From: Nitratireductor soli
Lineage (GTDB): Bacteria > Pseudomonadota > Alphaproteobacteria > Rhizobiales > Rhizobiaceae
Length of the DNA: 64,000 bases
Reading direction: 5' to 3'
Assembly: GCF_001050155.1 (NCBI RefSeq)
Contig: NZ_LFVY01000001.1
Span: 433,501 to 497,500 of the forward strand
Below the pieces are notes generated by a model. That model was not told the DNA's origin, made no database searches, and saw nothing but the letters and a program-made list of their open reading frames with translations. A program made the translations under genes and the position numbers. Below are positions 26,730 through 35,127 of the stretch, piece by piece. Positions within the stretch are counted from its first letter, which is position 1, and each line of letters begins with the position of its first letter.

Positions 26730-27604
26730 CCCAGTCCCACCATGCGGGCGATGTCGGCCGGCGTCGCGCCGGTGGTGCGCAGGGCTGCCAGGCTGGTGTC
26801 GCCACGGCTTTTCGACAGTTTGCGGCGGTCGTCGTCGACGATCAGGTCGTGATGATGGTAGCTGGGGACCGGCAGACCGAGCAATTCCTGGAGCAGCCGA
26901 TGTATGGCGGTGGCGTAGAACAGGTCGCGGCCGCGCACCACATGGGTGATCCCCTGCAACGCATCATCCACCGTGACCGACAGGTGATAGCTGGCCGGAA
27001 TTTCCCTGCGGGCGATCACCACGTCGCCCCAGTCTTGCGGGCTGGCCGTGACGATGCCTGTTTCACCACGCGGGCCCTGGCCGGTTTCGTCCCATCTTGG
27101 CGCGACGCCGGCATGGGCCATGGCGCGACGCATGTCGAGCCGCCAGGCAAACGGCGCGCCCTCGGCGATCCGGCCTCGCCGCTCGGCAAGGCTCAGATGC
27201 TTGTCGTCGCCGGGATAGCGCGGCGCACCGTCGGGATCGCGCGGCCATGAGCGGCCCTCTGCCTCGTCGTGGGCGATGCGGGTCCGCACCTCGCCGCGGG
27301 TCATGAAGGCGGGGTAGACAAGCTCGGCGTCGATCAACTGCTCCAGCGCTTCCCGATAGTCGTCGAAATGGTCCGACTGGCGGCGTGCGGGTTTCTCCCA
27401 TTCCAGCCCGAGCCAGGCGAGATCGCGGTAGATGCCGTCCTCGAAGGCCGGCGTGCAGCGGGTGACGTCGATGTCCTCGATGCGCAGCAGGAACCGGCCC
27501 CCGGTCTCTTGTGCCATTCGCCAGTTGACCAGCGCCGAATAGGCGTGGCCGAGGTGGAGCTCGCCATTCGGGCTGGGCGCGAAGCGGAAGACCGGCTTTG
27601 TCAT
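26726..27604 (-). CDS. gluQRS: Glutamyl-Q tRNA(Asp) synthetase
   Basis: A 292-residue class I synthetase-like protein lacking an anticodon-binding domain, as in GluQRS, which attaches glutamate to the queuosine base of tRNA-Asp. HLGH (HIGH motif) is at 17-20 and KLSKS (KMSKS) near 262. FRFAPSPNGELHLGHAYSAL is typical. Zinc-binding cysteines of the E. coli enzyme are absent: the region reads LVYPAFMTRGEV. Start MTKPVFRF; an in-frame upstream ATG adds 12 codons of no homology. The stop codon lies in the tip of a repeat. Confidence 0.92.
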   Translation of the reverse strand: MTKPVFRFAPSPNGELHLGHAYSALVNWRMAQETGGRFLLRIEDIDVTRCTPAFEDGIYRDLAWLGLEWEKPARRQSDHFDDYREALEQLIDAELVYPAFMTRGEVRTRIAHDEAEGRSWPRDPDGAPRYPGDDKHLSLAERRGRIAEGAPFAWRLDMRRAMAHAGVAPRWDETGQGPRGETGIVTASPQDWGDVVIARREIPASYHLSVTVDDALQGITHVVRGRDLFYATAIHRLLQELLGLPVPSYHHHDLIVDDDRRKLSKSRGDTSLAALRTTGATPADIARMVGLG

Positions 27605-27664
27605 GAGTGTTCGGCGAATCGGGTTGCGGTCGGCATGCAACGATTGCTACGGATTTCCTCCACT

Positions 27665-27694
27665 CGCAGCAAGATTGGTCGCAGCAAGATTGGT
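27665..27694. repeat. Tandem duplication of 15 bases
   Basis: CGCAGCAAGATTGGT occurs twice in direct succession, between the divergent starts of gluQRS and the DNA glycosylase gene. It could alter promoter spacing. Confidence 0.9.
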
Positions 27695-27706
27695 CCAAGT
27701 CGCCCC

Positions 27707-28351
27707 ATGCGCCGCATCGAAACCGACAGCCACATTGTGGAGGGACTGGACGCGCTCGTGGTCGCTGACCCGCGGCTCGTGCCGGTCAGGGCCTTTGCCG
27801 GCGGCGTGCCGTTGCGGCGGACGCAGCCGGGCTTTGCCAGTCTCGCCTCGGTCATCGTCTCGCAGCAGGTTTCGCGGGCCAGCGCCGATGCGATCTTTGG
27901 CCGGCTCGTGGAGCGTGTGGCGCCGCTGACGCCCGTGGCGCTGCTTTCGGCCGGCGAGGAGCCGCTGATCGCCGCCGGCCTGTCGCGGGCCAAGCAGCGG
28001 ACGCTGGTTGCCGTGGCACGGGCTGCCTGCGACGGGACACTCGATCTCGACGCCCTGTGCACGGTGGAGGCCGAGGAGGCCATTTCCCGGATGACCGCCA
28101 TTCCCGGCATCGGGCCGTGGACGGCGGAGGTGTATCTGCTGGTCTCGGCGGGGCATCCCGACGTGTTCCCGGCGCGCGACGTGGCGCTACAGGCCGCCGT
28201 CGCTCATGCCTTCGGGCTTGCAGCCCGCCCCGATGCGCGGGCGCTGGCCGGGATGGCCGAATCATGGGCGCCCTTTCGGGCGGTCGCCGCGCGCCTGTTC
28301 TGGGCCTATTATCGCGAGATGAAGGGGCGAGAGGCCGCGCCCTTGCCGTAA
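27707..28351 (+). CDS. DNA-3-methyladenine glycosylase II (HhH-GPD family)
   Basis: A 214-residue base-excision repair enzyme. The helix-hairpin-helix motif is MTAIPGIGPWTAEVYLL (about 129-145) and the catalytic aspartate is D158 in PARDVALQ. VIVSQQVS-ASA is the conserved early helix. It is shorter than E. coli AlkA because the N-terminal domain is lacking, as in many AlkA-like glycosylases. It removes alkylated purines from DNA. The chosen ATG follows the tandem 15-base duplication; Shine-Dalgarno support is weak. Confidence 0.9.
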   Translation: MRRIETDSHIVEGLDALVVADPRLVPVRAFAGGVPLRRTQPGFASLASVIVSQQVSRASADAIFGRLVERVAPLTPVALLSAGEEPLIAAGLSRAKQRTLVAVARAACDGTLDLDALCTVEAEEAISRMTAIPGIGPWTAEVYLLVSAGHPDVFPARDVALQAAVAHAFGLAARPDARALAGMAESWAPFRAVAARLFWAYYREMKGREAAPLP

Positions 28352-28576
28352 AAGGCCGAAAAGCTGCGGGAATCCGGGTGTTTAGCGCGTCACAAAGCAA
28401 AATATCCGCTTCACATTCCTGTCATGGCGGGCTTACAGTATCCGCGTCGATCGACTTGAGCATCTTGCAGGCAAGCGGAACGGCTTGCCGTTCGCACGGT
28501 GCGGAGAACAAGGGAATAGCGTCCACCTGCCTGCAGGGCAGAGTGCGCGCTGGGCCAGTGAAGGAGCTCCAAGGAC

Positions 28577-29134
28577 GTGACGATCGCTGCTTCGCCGGAC
28601 GGCATGCCCGCTCTGGTGCTGAACGCGGACTACCGGCCGCTGAGCTATTACCCGCTGTCGCTGTGGTCGTGGCAGGACGCCATCAAGGCGGTCTTCCTCG
28701 ACCGGGTGAATATTGTCGCCGAATACGAGCACCAGGTCTCCTCGCCGTCATTTTCGATGAGGCTGCCGAGCGTCATCAGCCTGAAGACCTATGTGAAGCC
28801 GTCGCGCTATCCTGCCTTCACGCGCTTCAACGTGTTTCTGCGCGACCGGTTCCAATGCCAATATTGCGGTACGCGCGAGGATCTGACGTTCGACCATGTG
28901 ATTCCCCGCCGCTCCGGCGGGGTTACTTCCTGGGAGAACGTCGTGGCCGCCTGCTCACCCTGCAATCTCAGGAAGGGCGGGCTGATGCCGGCGCGGGCCA
29001 AGATGTGGCCGCAGCAGAAGCCGTTTCGCCCGACCGTGCACGATCTGCACAATAACGGCCGGCTTTTCCCGCCCAACCACCTGCACGAAAGCTGGATGGA
29101 TTATCTCTACTGGGATGTCGAACTGGAGCCGTAA
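28577..29134 (+). CDS. HNH endonuclease family protein
   Basis: A 185-residue protein with a zinc-type HNH domain: CQYCG (C94, C97), DHVIPR (D106-H107), N121 and CSPCN (C126, C129). An N-terminal part (VLNADYRPLSYYPLS) is shared by a widespread family of single-copy HNH proteins in alphaproteobacteria and cyanobacteria whose biological role is not defined. Start GTG 28577 has GAAGGAG about ten bases upstream; an in-frame ATG at codon 10 is an alternative. About 225 bases without a gene precede it, holding several short inverted repeats but no recognised element. Confidence 0.88.
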   Translation: MTIAASPDGMPALVLNADYRPLSYYPLSLWSWQDAIKAVFLDRVNIVAEYEHQVSSPSFSMRLPSVISLKTYVKPSRYPAFTRFNVFLRDRFQCQYCGTREDLTFDHVIPRRSGGVTSWENVVAACSPCNLRKGGLMPARAKMWPQQKPFRPTVHDLHNNGRLFPPNHLHESWMDYLYWDVELEP

Positions 29135-29147
29135 AGCCCGGCGAGCG

Positions 29148-29657
29148 TCAGCGCTTGAACGCTGCACGCAGGGCGATCGTCGCCCAGAGCGCACTTGCCA
29201 GCACGTTCCACCCGGCAAAGGACAGGCCGAGGAAACGCCCGGCCGCCTGGTTGCAGGAGGGGGGGATTACCGCGTTGAGCTGATCAAGCAAATTGCCGCC
29301 CGCCGAACCGCTCGGCATGACGGCGACGCCGCAATCGGCCGGGCCTTCCCACCAGCTCCATTCGACGCCGGCGTGATAGACGCCGAGGCCCATCCCGTAG
29401 AGCATCAGCGCGCCACCGGCGGCCAGCAGGCCGCGCGTGACGATCGGCGGCGCCTTCAGCCACGAGGCGATCAGCGCTAGCAGCATCAGCGGTGCGCCGA
29501 TGTAGTAGGGCGTGCGCTGTTCGAGGCAGAGCATGCACGGGATATACCCGCCCAGATGCTGGAAGCCGAGCGCTGTCCCGACGGTTGCCGCCATGCCGAT
29601 GGCAAGAAGGGCGGCGGCGCGTGTCTGCGTCTTGCCGGTCGGGGCGCTCAGGGACAT
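29148..29657 (-). CDS. dsbB: Disulfide bond formation protein B
   Basis: A 169-residue four-helix membrane protein with both DsbB redox pairs: C41-MLC44 (GYIPCMLCLEQR) and C109/C135 (GPADCG, PPSCNQ). It reoxidises DsbA and passes electrons to quinones. It follows the DedA-like gene by 9 bases on the same strand, so the two are probably co-transcribed. No dsbA is in the window. Confidence 0.93.
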   Translation of the reverse strand: MSLSAPTGKTQTRAAALLAIGMAATVGTALGFQHLGGYIPCMLCLEQRTPYYIGAPLMLLALIASWLKAPPIVTRGLLAAGGALMLYGMGLGVYHAGVEWSWWEGPADCGVAVMPSGSAGGNLLDQLNAVIPPSCNQAAGRFLGLSFAGWNVLASALWATIALRAAFKR

Positions 29658-29666
29658 GAAAAACCT

Positions 29667-30248
29667 CTAGAATACATAGCGGACGGCGACAAAGCCGCCG
29701 ATCAGCAAAACCATGAAAAGGGTGAAAAGAAGGCCGAGATTCTTCTCGATGAAGATGCGGATCGGCGGGCCGAAATGATAGAGAAGCCAGGAGACGAGGA
29801 AGAAGCGCAGGCCGCGGCCGATCACCGAAACGATGACGAAGGTCAGCAGGTTCAATCCGGTCGCGCCGGAGAAGATCGTCAGCACCTTGTAGGGGAAAGG
29901 CGTGACCGCGGCGAAAAGCACGCCCCAGCCGCCCCAGGTGTTGTACCAGCCGGCGATCTGCTCGAAGGCGTTTTCCTTGCCGTAGAAGGCGAGGATCGGC
30001 TGGCCGATGGTCTCGTACAGAAAAGCGCCGATGAAATAGCCGAGAAGCGCGCCCAGCACCGAGCTGACGGTGCAGATCAGCGCATAACGCAGCCATTTCG
30101 TCCGCTCCGACAGCACCATCGGGATGAGCAACACGTCGGGTGGGATCGGAAAGATCGAGCTTTCGATGAAGGATACGGCGGCAAGAGCCTTTTGCGCATG
30201 TCGCGTCGCCGCCAGCGCCATGGTCCAGTCGTAAAGTTTGCGAAGCAT
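29667..30248 (-). CDS. YqaA/DedA-family membrane protein
   Basis: A 193-residue protein of the DedA/VTT (SNARE-associated) superfamily, YqaA branch. Recognisable parts are FIESSIFPIPPDVLLIPMVL and the GGWGVLFAAVTPFPYKVLTIFSG amphipathic region with the conserved proline and lysine. DedA-family proteins move lipids such as undecaprenyl phosphate or phosphatidylethanolamine across the membrane in some bacteria; the function of this branch is unproved. The ATG at 30248 follows GAGGG. dsbB follows 9 bases on. Confidence 0.88.
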   Translation of the reverse strand: MLRKLYDWTMALAATRHAQKALAAVSFIESSIFPIPPDVLLIPMVLSERTKWLRYALICTVSSVLGALLGYFIGAFLYETIGQPILAFYGKENAFEQIAGWYNTWGGWGVLFAAVTPFPYKVLTIFSGATGLNLLTFVIVSVIGRGLRFFLVSWLLYHFGPPIRIFIEKNLGLLFTLFMVLLIGGFVAVRYVF

Positions 30249-30350
30249 CAAAGGCCCTCGGTGAGGGCATTTGTCTAGCCGCAGTCGCCGGTGCGCGCAA
30301 CGGCGCTGATAAAAGAGACGGCAGGAGCGACAATTTGCTGGGGCAAAGTG

Positions 30351-30378
30351 TTGACGAGCACCGGCTTCCCCGTATAGT
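30351..30378 (+). promoter_or_regulatory. Promoter of tRNA-Leu
   Basis: TTGACG (30351-30356), a 16-base spacer and TATAGT (30373-30378) give a near-consensus housekeeping promoter about 30 bases before the tRNA. Confidence 0.75.
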
Positions 30379-30407
30379 CCGCTGCCTGTCCGGCCTTTGG
30401 CGGCGGG

Positions 30408-30492
30408 GCCCCTGTGGCGGAATTGGTAGACGCGCTCGACTCAAAATCGAGTTCCGCAAGGAGTGCTGGTTCGATCCCGGCCAGGGGCACCA
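30408..30492 (+). tRNA. tRNA-Leu (anticodon CAA)
   Basis: An 85-base class II tRNA. Acceptor GCCCCTG pairs with CAGGGGC, then A and an encoded CCA end. The anticodon stem CTCGA/TCGAG holds the loop CTCAAAA with anticodon CAA at 30442-30444, reading UUG codons. A variable arm follows and GGTTCGATCCC forms the T loop. Confidence 0.97.
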
Positions 30493-30538
30493 ATCCGCCT
30501 GATATGTGCTGATCGGGCAGGGGAGGGACCCCGTATCC

Positions 30539-32176
30539 ATGCTCGAACGGCGTGACAGCTATCAGGCGCTCCATGACGGGTTCCGCTGGGACATTCCGCA
30601 ACGCTTCAACATCGGCACCGCCATCTCCAATCGGTGGGCCGCGCGCGCGCCGGAGCGCATCGCGCTTTACGAGTATCGCCTTGACGGAACCGCCGCGACG
30701 CTGACCTACGGCGCCCTCGCGGCGCAATCGGATGCGCTGGCCAACGGATTGCGCCGCACGGGTGTGACGCGTGGCGACCGGGTGGCGCTGCTCATGCCGC
30801 AATCCTTCGAGACGGCGATCGCCCACGCGGCGATCTACAAGCTCGGCGCGATCGCCGTGCCGCTGGCGCTTCTGTTTGGCATGGAGGCGCTCGAATACCG
30901 TCTGTTTTCCGCCGGCGCGAAGGCGGTCATCACCAATGAAGCGGGCCTTGCCAAGCTGACGCCGATCCGCGAACGCCTGACCAGCCTCGAGACCGTCGTT
31001 TCGGTCGATGGCGCCGACCGGGGGGCGCTGGATTTCCAGCGCGTCGTCGCCGACAATCCGGGACATTTCGCGGCTGAAGACACCGGTCCCGACGACCCGG
31101 CGATGATGATCTTCACGTCCGGTACGACCGGTCCGCCGAAGGGCGCGCTGCATGGGCATCGTGTGCTGCTCGGCCACCTGCCGGGCGTTCAGTTTCACCA
31201 CGAGTTCCTGCCGCAGGACGGCGATCTGTTGTGGACGCCGGCCGATTGGGCGTGGGCAGGCGGCCTGCTCAACGTGCTGCTTCCCGGCCTCTATCTCGGC
31301 GTGCCGGTGGTGGCGGGACGATTCGAGAAGTTCGATCCCGAAACGGCGCTCGGATTGATGGAGAAGATGAAGGTGCGCAACGCCTTCGTTCCGCCAACGG
31401 CGCTCAGGATGCTGAAGACGGTGCCGGAGATCGGCCGGCGCTTCGATCTTTCGCTGCGCACGGTCGGCTCGGGCGGCGAGGCGCTTGGCCGCGAAACGTT
31501 CGAATGGGCGCGTGCCGAGCTTGGCCTCGCCATCAACGAATTCTACGGCCAGACCGAGTGCAATCTGGTCCTGTCCTCATGCCATGCGCTGGGCGTCGGG
31601 CGGCCCGGCGCCATCGGCTTGCCGGTGCCGGGGCACCAGGTGGCGGTCATCGATGGCGAGGGTCGGCCAGCCAGGATCGGCGAGGCGGGCGACATCGCCG
31701 TGCGGCGCCCCGATCCCGTGATGTTCCTGCACTATTGGCAGAACGAGAAGGCGACGCGCGAGAAATTCATCGGCGACTGGATGACCACCGGTGACCAGGG
31801 CATGCGCGACGCGGACGGCTATGTGCATTTCGTCGGGCGCGACGACGACGTGATCACATCGTCCGGCTATCGCATCGGCCCGACCGAGATCGAGGATTGT
31901 TTGACCGGCCATCCGCAGGTCGCTCTGGCGGCCGCGGTCGGCAAGCCGGACCCGATGCGCACCGAGATCGTCAAGGCGTATATCGTTCTGCGCGCCGGGG
32001 TGGAGCCGAGCGATGCGCTTGCCGAGGAAATCCGCCTTTGGGTTCGCGAACGGCTTTCAGCGCATGAATATCCGCGCGAGGTGGCGTTCGTCGAATCGAT
32101 GCCGCTGACAACGACGGGCAAGGTCATCCGGCGCATCTTTCGCGATCAGGCACGGCGCGAGGCCGATGCCGGATAG
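30539..32176 (+). CDS. Acyl-CoA synthetase (AMP-forming)
   Basis: A 545-residue adenylate-forming enzyme that activates a carboxylic acid to its CoA thioester. Motifs: P-loop-like TSGTTGPPKGALHGH, NEFYGQTECN, TGDQGMRDADGYVHFVGR and the C-terminal catalytic lysine in TTGKVIRR. It is close to the acetyl/medium-chain acyl-CoA synthetase group; the exact acid is not determinable. The ATG at 30539 has GGGGAGGG upstream; an earlier in-frame ATG is possible but would begin 14 bases after the tRNA. It may be read from the tRNA promoter as no terminator is visible between them. Confidence 0.9.
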   Translation: MLERRDSYQALHDGFRWDIPQRFNIGTAISNRWAARAPERIALYEYRLDGTAATLTYGALAAQSDALANGLRRTGVTRGDRVALLMPQSFETAIAHAAIYKLGAIAVPLALLFGMEALEYRLFSAGAKAVITNEAGLAKLTPIRERLTSLETVVSVDGADRGALDFQRVVADNPGHFAAEDTGPDDPAMMIFTSGTTGPPKGALHGHRVLLGHLPGVQFHHEFLPQDGDLLWTPADWAWAGGLLNVLLPGLYLGVPVVAGRFEKFDPETALGLMEKMKVRNAFVPPTALRMLKTVPEIGRRFDLSLRTVGSGGEALGRETFEWARAELGLAINEFYGQTECNLVLSSCHALGVGRPGAIGLPVPGHQVAVIDGEGRPARIGEAGDIAVRRPDPVMFLHYWQNEKATREKFIGDWMTTGDQGMRDADGYVHFVGRDDDVITSSGYRIGPTEIEDCLTGHPQVALAAAVGKPDPMRTEIVKAYIVLRAGVEPSDALAEEIRLWVRERLSAHEYPREVAFVESMPLTTTGKVIRRIFRDQARREADAG

Positions 32177-32221
32177 GGCGCGGCACGAGCCACTCGGCCA
32201 CGCAGCATGGCGGCGCCGGGG

Positions 32222-33496
32222 TCAGCCCGGTTTGCGACGCAAGCGGTTGCGCAGGATGCGCAGCGTGTTGCGGGTGCGGCGGTAGAGGCTCAGTTGCGCT
32301 GCCGCCTTGCGCACATGGCGGTCGGCATCCGGCGTCAGTCCGATGACGATCGTGCCGAGCGGGCGACGCTCGCTCCACAACCGGCTCATGACGGGGTGAT
32401 CCGGCACGGCGCATGAATCGGTGACCGTGATGTTCGGGTCGTCGAGGTGGTTCTTGGTGACCTCGATCATCAGCAGCGTTCCAGGCGAGAACGCCGACAG
32501 GGTCTCGTCATAAGCGGTTTTCCAGGTGTAGGCGGTGCCGTTCTCGATGAAGACGATGAGACAGGCGATGACCGTCTCATCGAGGGTCAGCATGTGAACG
32601 CGGCACAGGTCGCGTTCGGCCAGGCGATGCACAGCCTCGCGGGCGAAAGCGGCGCGATAGCGGTCGATGGCCATGGCGGTGCGCTCGCGCCCCTTCCAGC
32701 CGGCGGCTTCCAGCGTGAGGAAGGCTTCGACCCCATGGCGGATTTCATCGGGGTGGCGGGCGATGCGGTACTCCAGGCTGCCTGTCTCCGACAAACGCCG
32801 CTTCAGGCGGCGGAACTCGCGGTGGTGGTGAGCGCGCAACGACGCCTTGAGATAGGTTTCGCCGTCTTCCTGGCTCTGCAGGATCGGCCGTTCAACCCGG
32901 TTGGTTATCTGGAAGGGCAGGTTTCGGGCATCGGCAACCGTGCGCAGCATGGCCGTGAACGGGCCGTCGAGCCGCACGTCGGGCATCACGAACACCTTTG
33001 GCAGGTGCAAATGCGGCCGCGCCAGCATGGCGAAGAAGTCCTCGATGACGCCGGCCGGATCGTCGTAATCCACCAACGGCGTGCCGAGCGGGCCATACGG
33101 GCTTGCCCAGGTGCGCAGCACCGGAACGCTGAGTGGCAGGGCCGGACGCTCGACGGAGAAGGGCACGAGAAGGCGCAGGCGGCTCTTGGCCTCGGTGCCG
33201 TCGCGGATGACGGCCAGCCGCACTTCGCGGTCCTCCAGGCGCGGCATTGCCGGAGCCAGGAAGCGCGGGTTGAAGAAGATGTTCGATTCGATCGAACGGG
33301 CCGCCAGGTAGTCGAGTTCCTCGACCAGGTCGAAGCCGGCGGCGGCCGGATAAATGGCAAGCTTGCGCTCCGGGCGCTGGCTCGCCAGCAGTTCGAGTTG
33401 CGCCCGATCGGCATTTTCGGCGAGCCCGGCGAATTCGTCGATCATCGCGCCCGACGCGCTGCCGCTCAACTCCTCCAACAGGGGGGGTACACTCAT
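32222..33496 (-). CDS. GNAT acetyltransferase of the BioF2/CelD type
   Basis: A 424-residue protein of the FemAB-like/BioF2-like (Acetyltransf_6) group. Typical are the central segment LKASLRAHHHREFRRLKRRL and, further on, FLTLEAAGWKGRERTAM and AYTWKTAYDETLSAFSPGTLLMIEV. Related proteins often sit in exopolysaccharide or cellulose clusters and are thought to acylate sugars or lipids. The start ATG overlaps the stop of the flippase gene as ATGA, so the two are translationally coupled. The basic C-terminus ends RILRNRLRRKPG. The substrate is unknown. Confidence 0.85.
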   Translation of the reverse strand: MSVPPLLEELSGSASGAMIDEFAGLAENADRAQLELLASQRPERKLAIYPAAAGFDLVEELDYLAARSIESNIFFNPRFLAPAMPRLEDREVRLAVIRDGTEAKSRLRLLVPFSVERPALPLSVPVLRTWASPYGPLGTPLVDYDDPAGVIEDFFAMLARPHLHLPKVFVMPDVRLDGPFTAMLRTVADARNLPFQITNRVERPILQSQEDGETYLKASLRAHHHREFRRLKRRLSETGSLEYRIARHPDEIRHGVEAFLTLEAAGWKGRERTAMAIDRYRAAFAREAVHRLAERDLCRVHMLTLDETVIACLIVFIENGTAYTWKTAYDETLSAFSPGTLLMIEVTKNHLDDPNITVTDSCAVPDHPVMSRLWSERRPLGTIVIGLTPDADRHVRKAAAQLSLYRRTRNTLRILRNRLRRKPG

Positions 33497-34923
33497 ATCC
33501 CGACCTCGGTTTTCTTCAGGGGCTCGGCCTTCTTGAGGGGAAGGAAGATCAGCATGGCAATCCCGAGCTTGCGCCACACGGTGACGGACAGAATGACCGC
33601 TTCAAACAGCATGGCAACGCCAGTCGCCAGCGCCGCGCCCCACAGGCCGTATAGCGGGATCAAAAGCATGTTGAGGCCGATGTTGATCGCCAGCGTGGCG
33701 GCATAGACGGCGGCGCAGATCTTCTGGTGGCCGCTCATGGTCAGGAGGCTTTCGGCCGGTCCTACCGCCGAGCGGGCGACAACGCAGGTGACCAGCAGGA
33801 AGAGAAGCGGGTAACCCTCGGTGAACGCCGCGCCGAACAGCATCAGCATCGGCTTGCCCACCAGCAGCACGACAATGCCCATGGCCAGCGACGGCCAGAA
33901 GGTCCAGCCCACGGTTTCGCGGGCGAAGGTTTCGAGCCCGGCACGGTCGCCTCCATGCATGAAGGAAGCGTAGCGCTGGGCAACGCCCGCCTTGACGGCG
34001 AAATAGACGAAATGGACCAGGGCCAGCGTCTTCACGGTGGCGAAATAGACGGCGACGTCGGTCGGCGCCATGTAGCGGCCGACCATCAGAACGTCGGCAT
34101 TGGTGAGGAGGAAGAAGAAGCTCTCGACGAGGAAGATGGGCAGCGAGACGGCGGTCCATTCGCGCATGCGGAAGCTGGGCCTGCCGGCCGGCAGCTTGCG
34201 GTCGACCCGGGTCGTGACGCTGACGAACTGCAGCAGCGTCGTCAGATAGGTGGCAAGGATCGCGGCGAACATGGCGGTCCTGGCATCCGCCGGGTAGCCG
34301 GCAAAGAGGGCGATCGCCATGAACAGCAGGATCAGCAGCGGGCGAACGAAATAGGTGGGCATCAGCGCCCATATGACCCAGGCATTGGCGCGCGACACGC
34401 CTTGCATCAGGTCGCTCAGCGCTGCCATGGGCAGGCAGATCAGGCCGAGATAGAATGGCACCACATAATAGGATTCGATGGACGGAGCGAAGTACCAGAG
34501 TCCGAGAATGCCGATGGCGGCGAACAGGGTGGATGAGCCGAGGACGAACAGTCGGCTGGCCAGGTTGATGCCGCGCAGCGCGGCGAATTCTCCCTTGGCG
34601 CGGTACTCGGGGATGAAGCGGATGACCGAGGTGTGAAAGCCAAGGCAGGAAATATTGCCGAGGATGATCATCGTCACCCAGACGAGGACGAAGATGCCGT
34701 ACTCGAACTCGCCCATCCAGCGGGCCAGGAAGACCTGACTGAAGAAGGCAATCGCCGCGTTGACAATGCGGATGGTGAAGGCGATGAGCGCGTTGCGGCC
34801 GGCTTCGCCACGCGCGTCTGGCGCCGAAATGAGCGCATCGATCCGTGCGAGAAAAGGCTGCGCGCGCGCCGACAGCCGCTCCGGAAGGAGGCGTTCACCA
34901 GCCGTTGCAACTGAAAAGCGCAC
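33493..34923 (-). CDS. Polysaccharide flippase (MOP superfamily)
   Basis: A polytopic protein of about 476 residues with 12 or more membrane segments, resembling Wzx-type oligosaccharide flippases. It starts the family pattern with IRIVNAAIAFFSQVFLARWMG and GIFVLVWVTMIILG, and includes FLLTNADVLMVGRYM. Such proteins flip lipid-linked oligosaccharides across the inner membrane. A GTG at 34923 preceded by GGAG at about nine bases is the preferred start; an in-frame GTG at 34992 gives 23 more residues. It is paired by ATGA overlap with a BioF2-like acetyltransferase. No glycosyltransferases or polymerase are adjacent, so the pair may act on a polymer made elsewhere. Confidence 0.85.
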   Translation of the reverse strand: MRFSVATAGERLLPERLSARAQPFLARIDALISAPDARGEAGRNALIAFTIRIVNAAIAFFSQVFLARWMGEFEYGIFVLVWVTMIILGNISCLGFHTSVIRFIPEYRAKGEFAALRGINLASRLFVLGSSTLFAAIGILGLWYFAPSIESYYVVPFYLGLICLPMAALSDLMQGVSRANAWVIWALMPTYFVRPLLILLFMAIALFAGYPADARTAMFAAILATYLTTLLQFVSVTTRVDRKLPAGRPSFRMREWTAVSLPIFLVESFFFLLTNADVLMVGRYMAPTDVAVYFATVKTLALVHFVYFAVKAGVAQRYASFMHGGDRAGLETFARETVGWTFWPSLAMGIVVLLVGKPMLMLFGAAFTEGYPLLFLLVTCVVARSAVGPAESLLTMSGHQKICAAVYAATLAINIGLNMLLIPLYGLWGAALATGVAMLFEAVILSVTVWRKLGIAMLIFLPLKKAEPLKKTEVGI

Positions 34924-35127
34924 GCAACCACACTCCGCCGTGACCCTGGCCGCGAAGCATCCGCGCCGCGCGCGGAACTCCTGCGTCCCCACATGGCGCG
35001 CGCCCGCACCGGGAACGTCTCGTTCTCCGGCTCGGGCTCCGCTCCATGCGCCGGGACGCTAGCCCAAAGTCTTTAAGAAACGGTTCGGCGCTGACGTTGC
35101 GGCACGCGCTTCGTCAGGAGCGCAGCG

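Noticed and set aside
30408..30492. tRNA-Leu as a possible integration site
   Set aside because: No integrase, no direct repeat of the tRNA 3' end and no change in gene character downstream; the next genes are ordinary.
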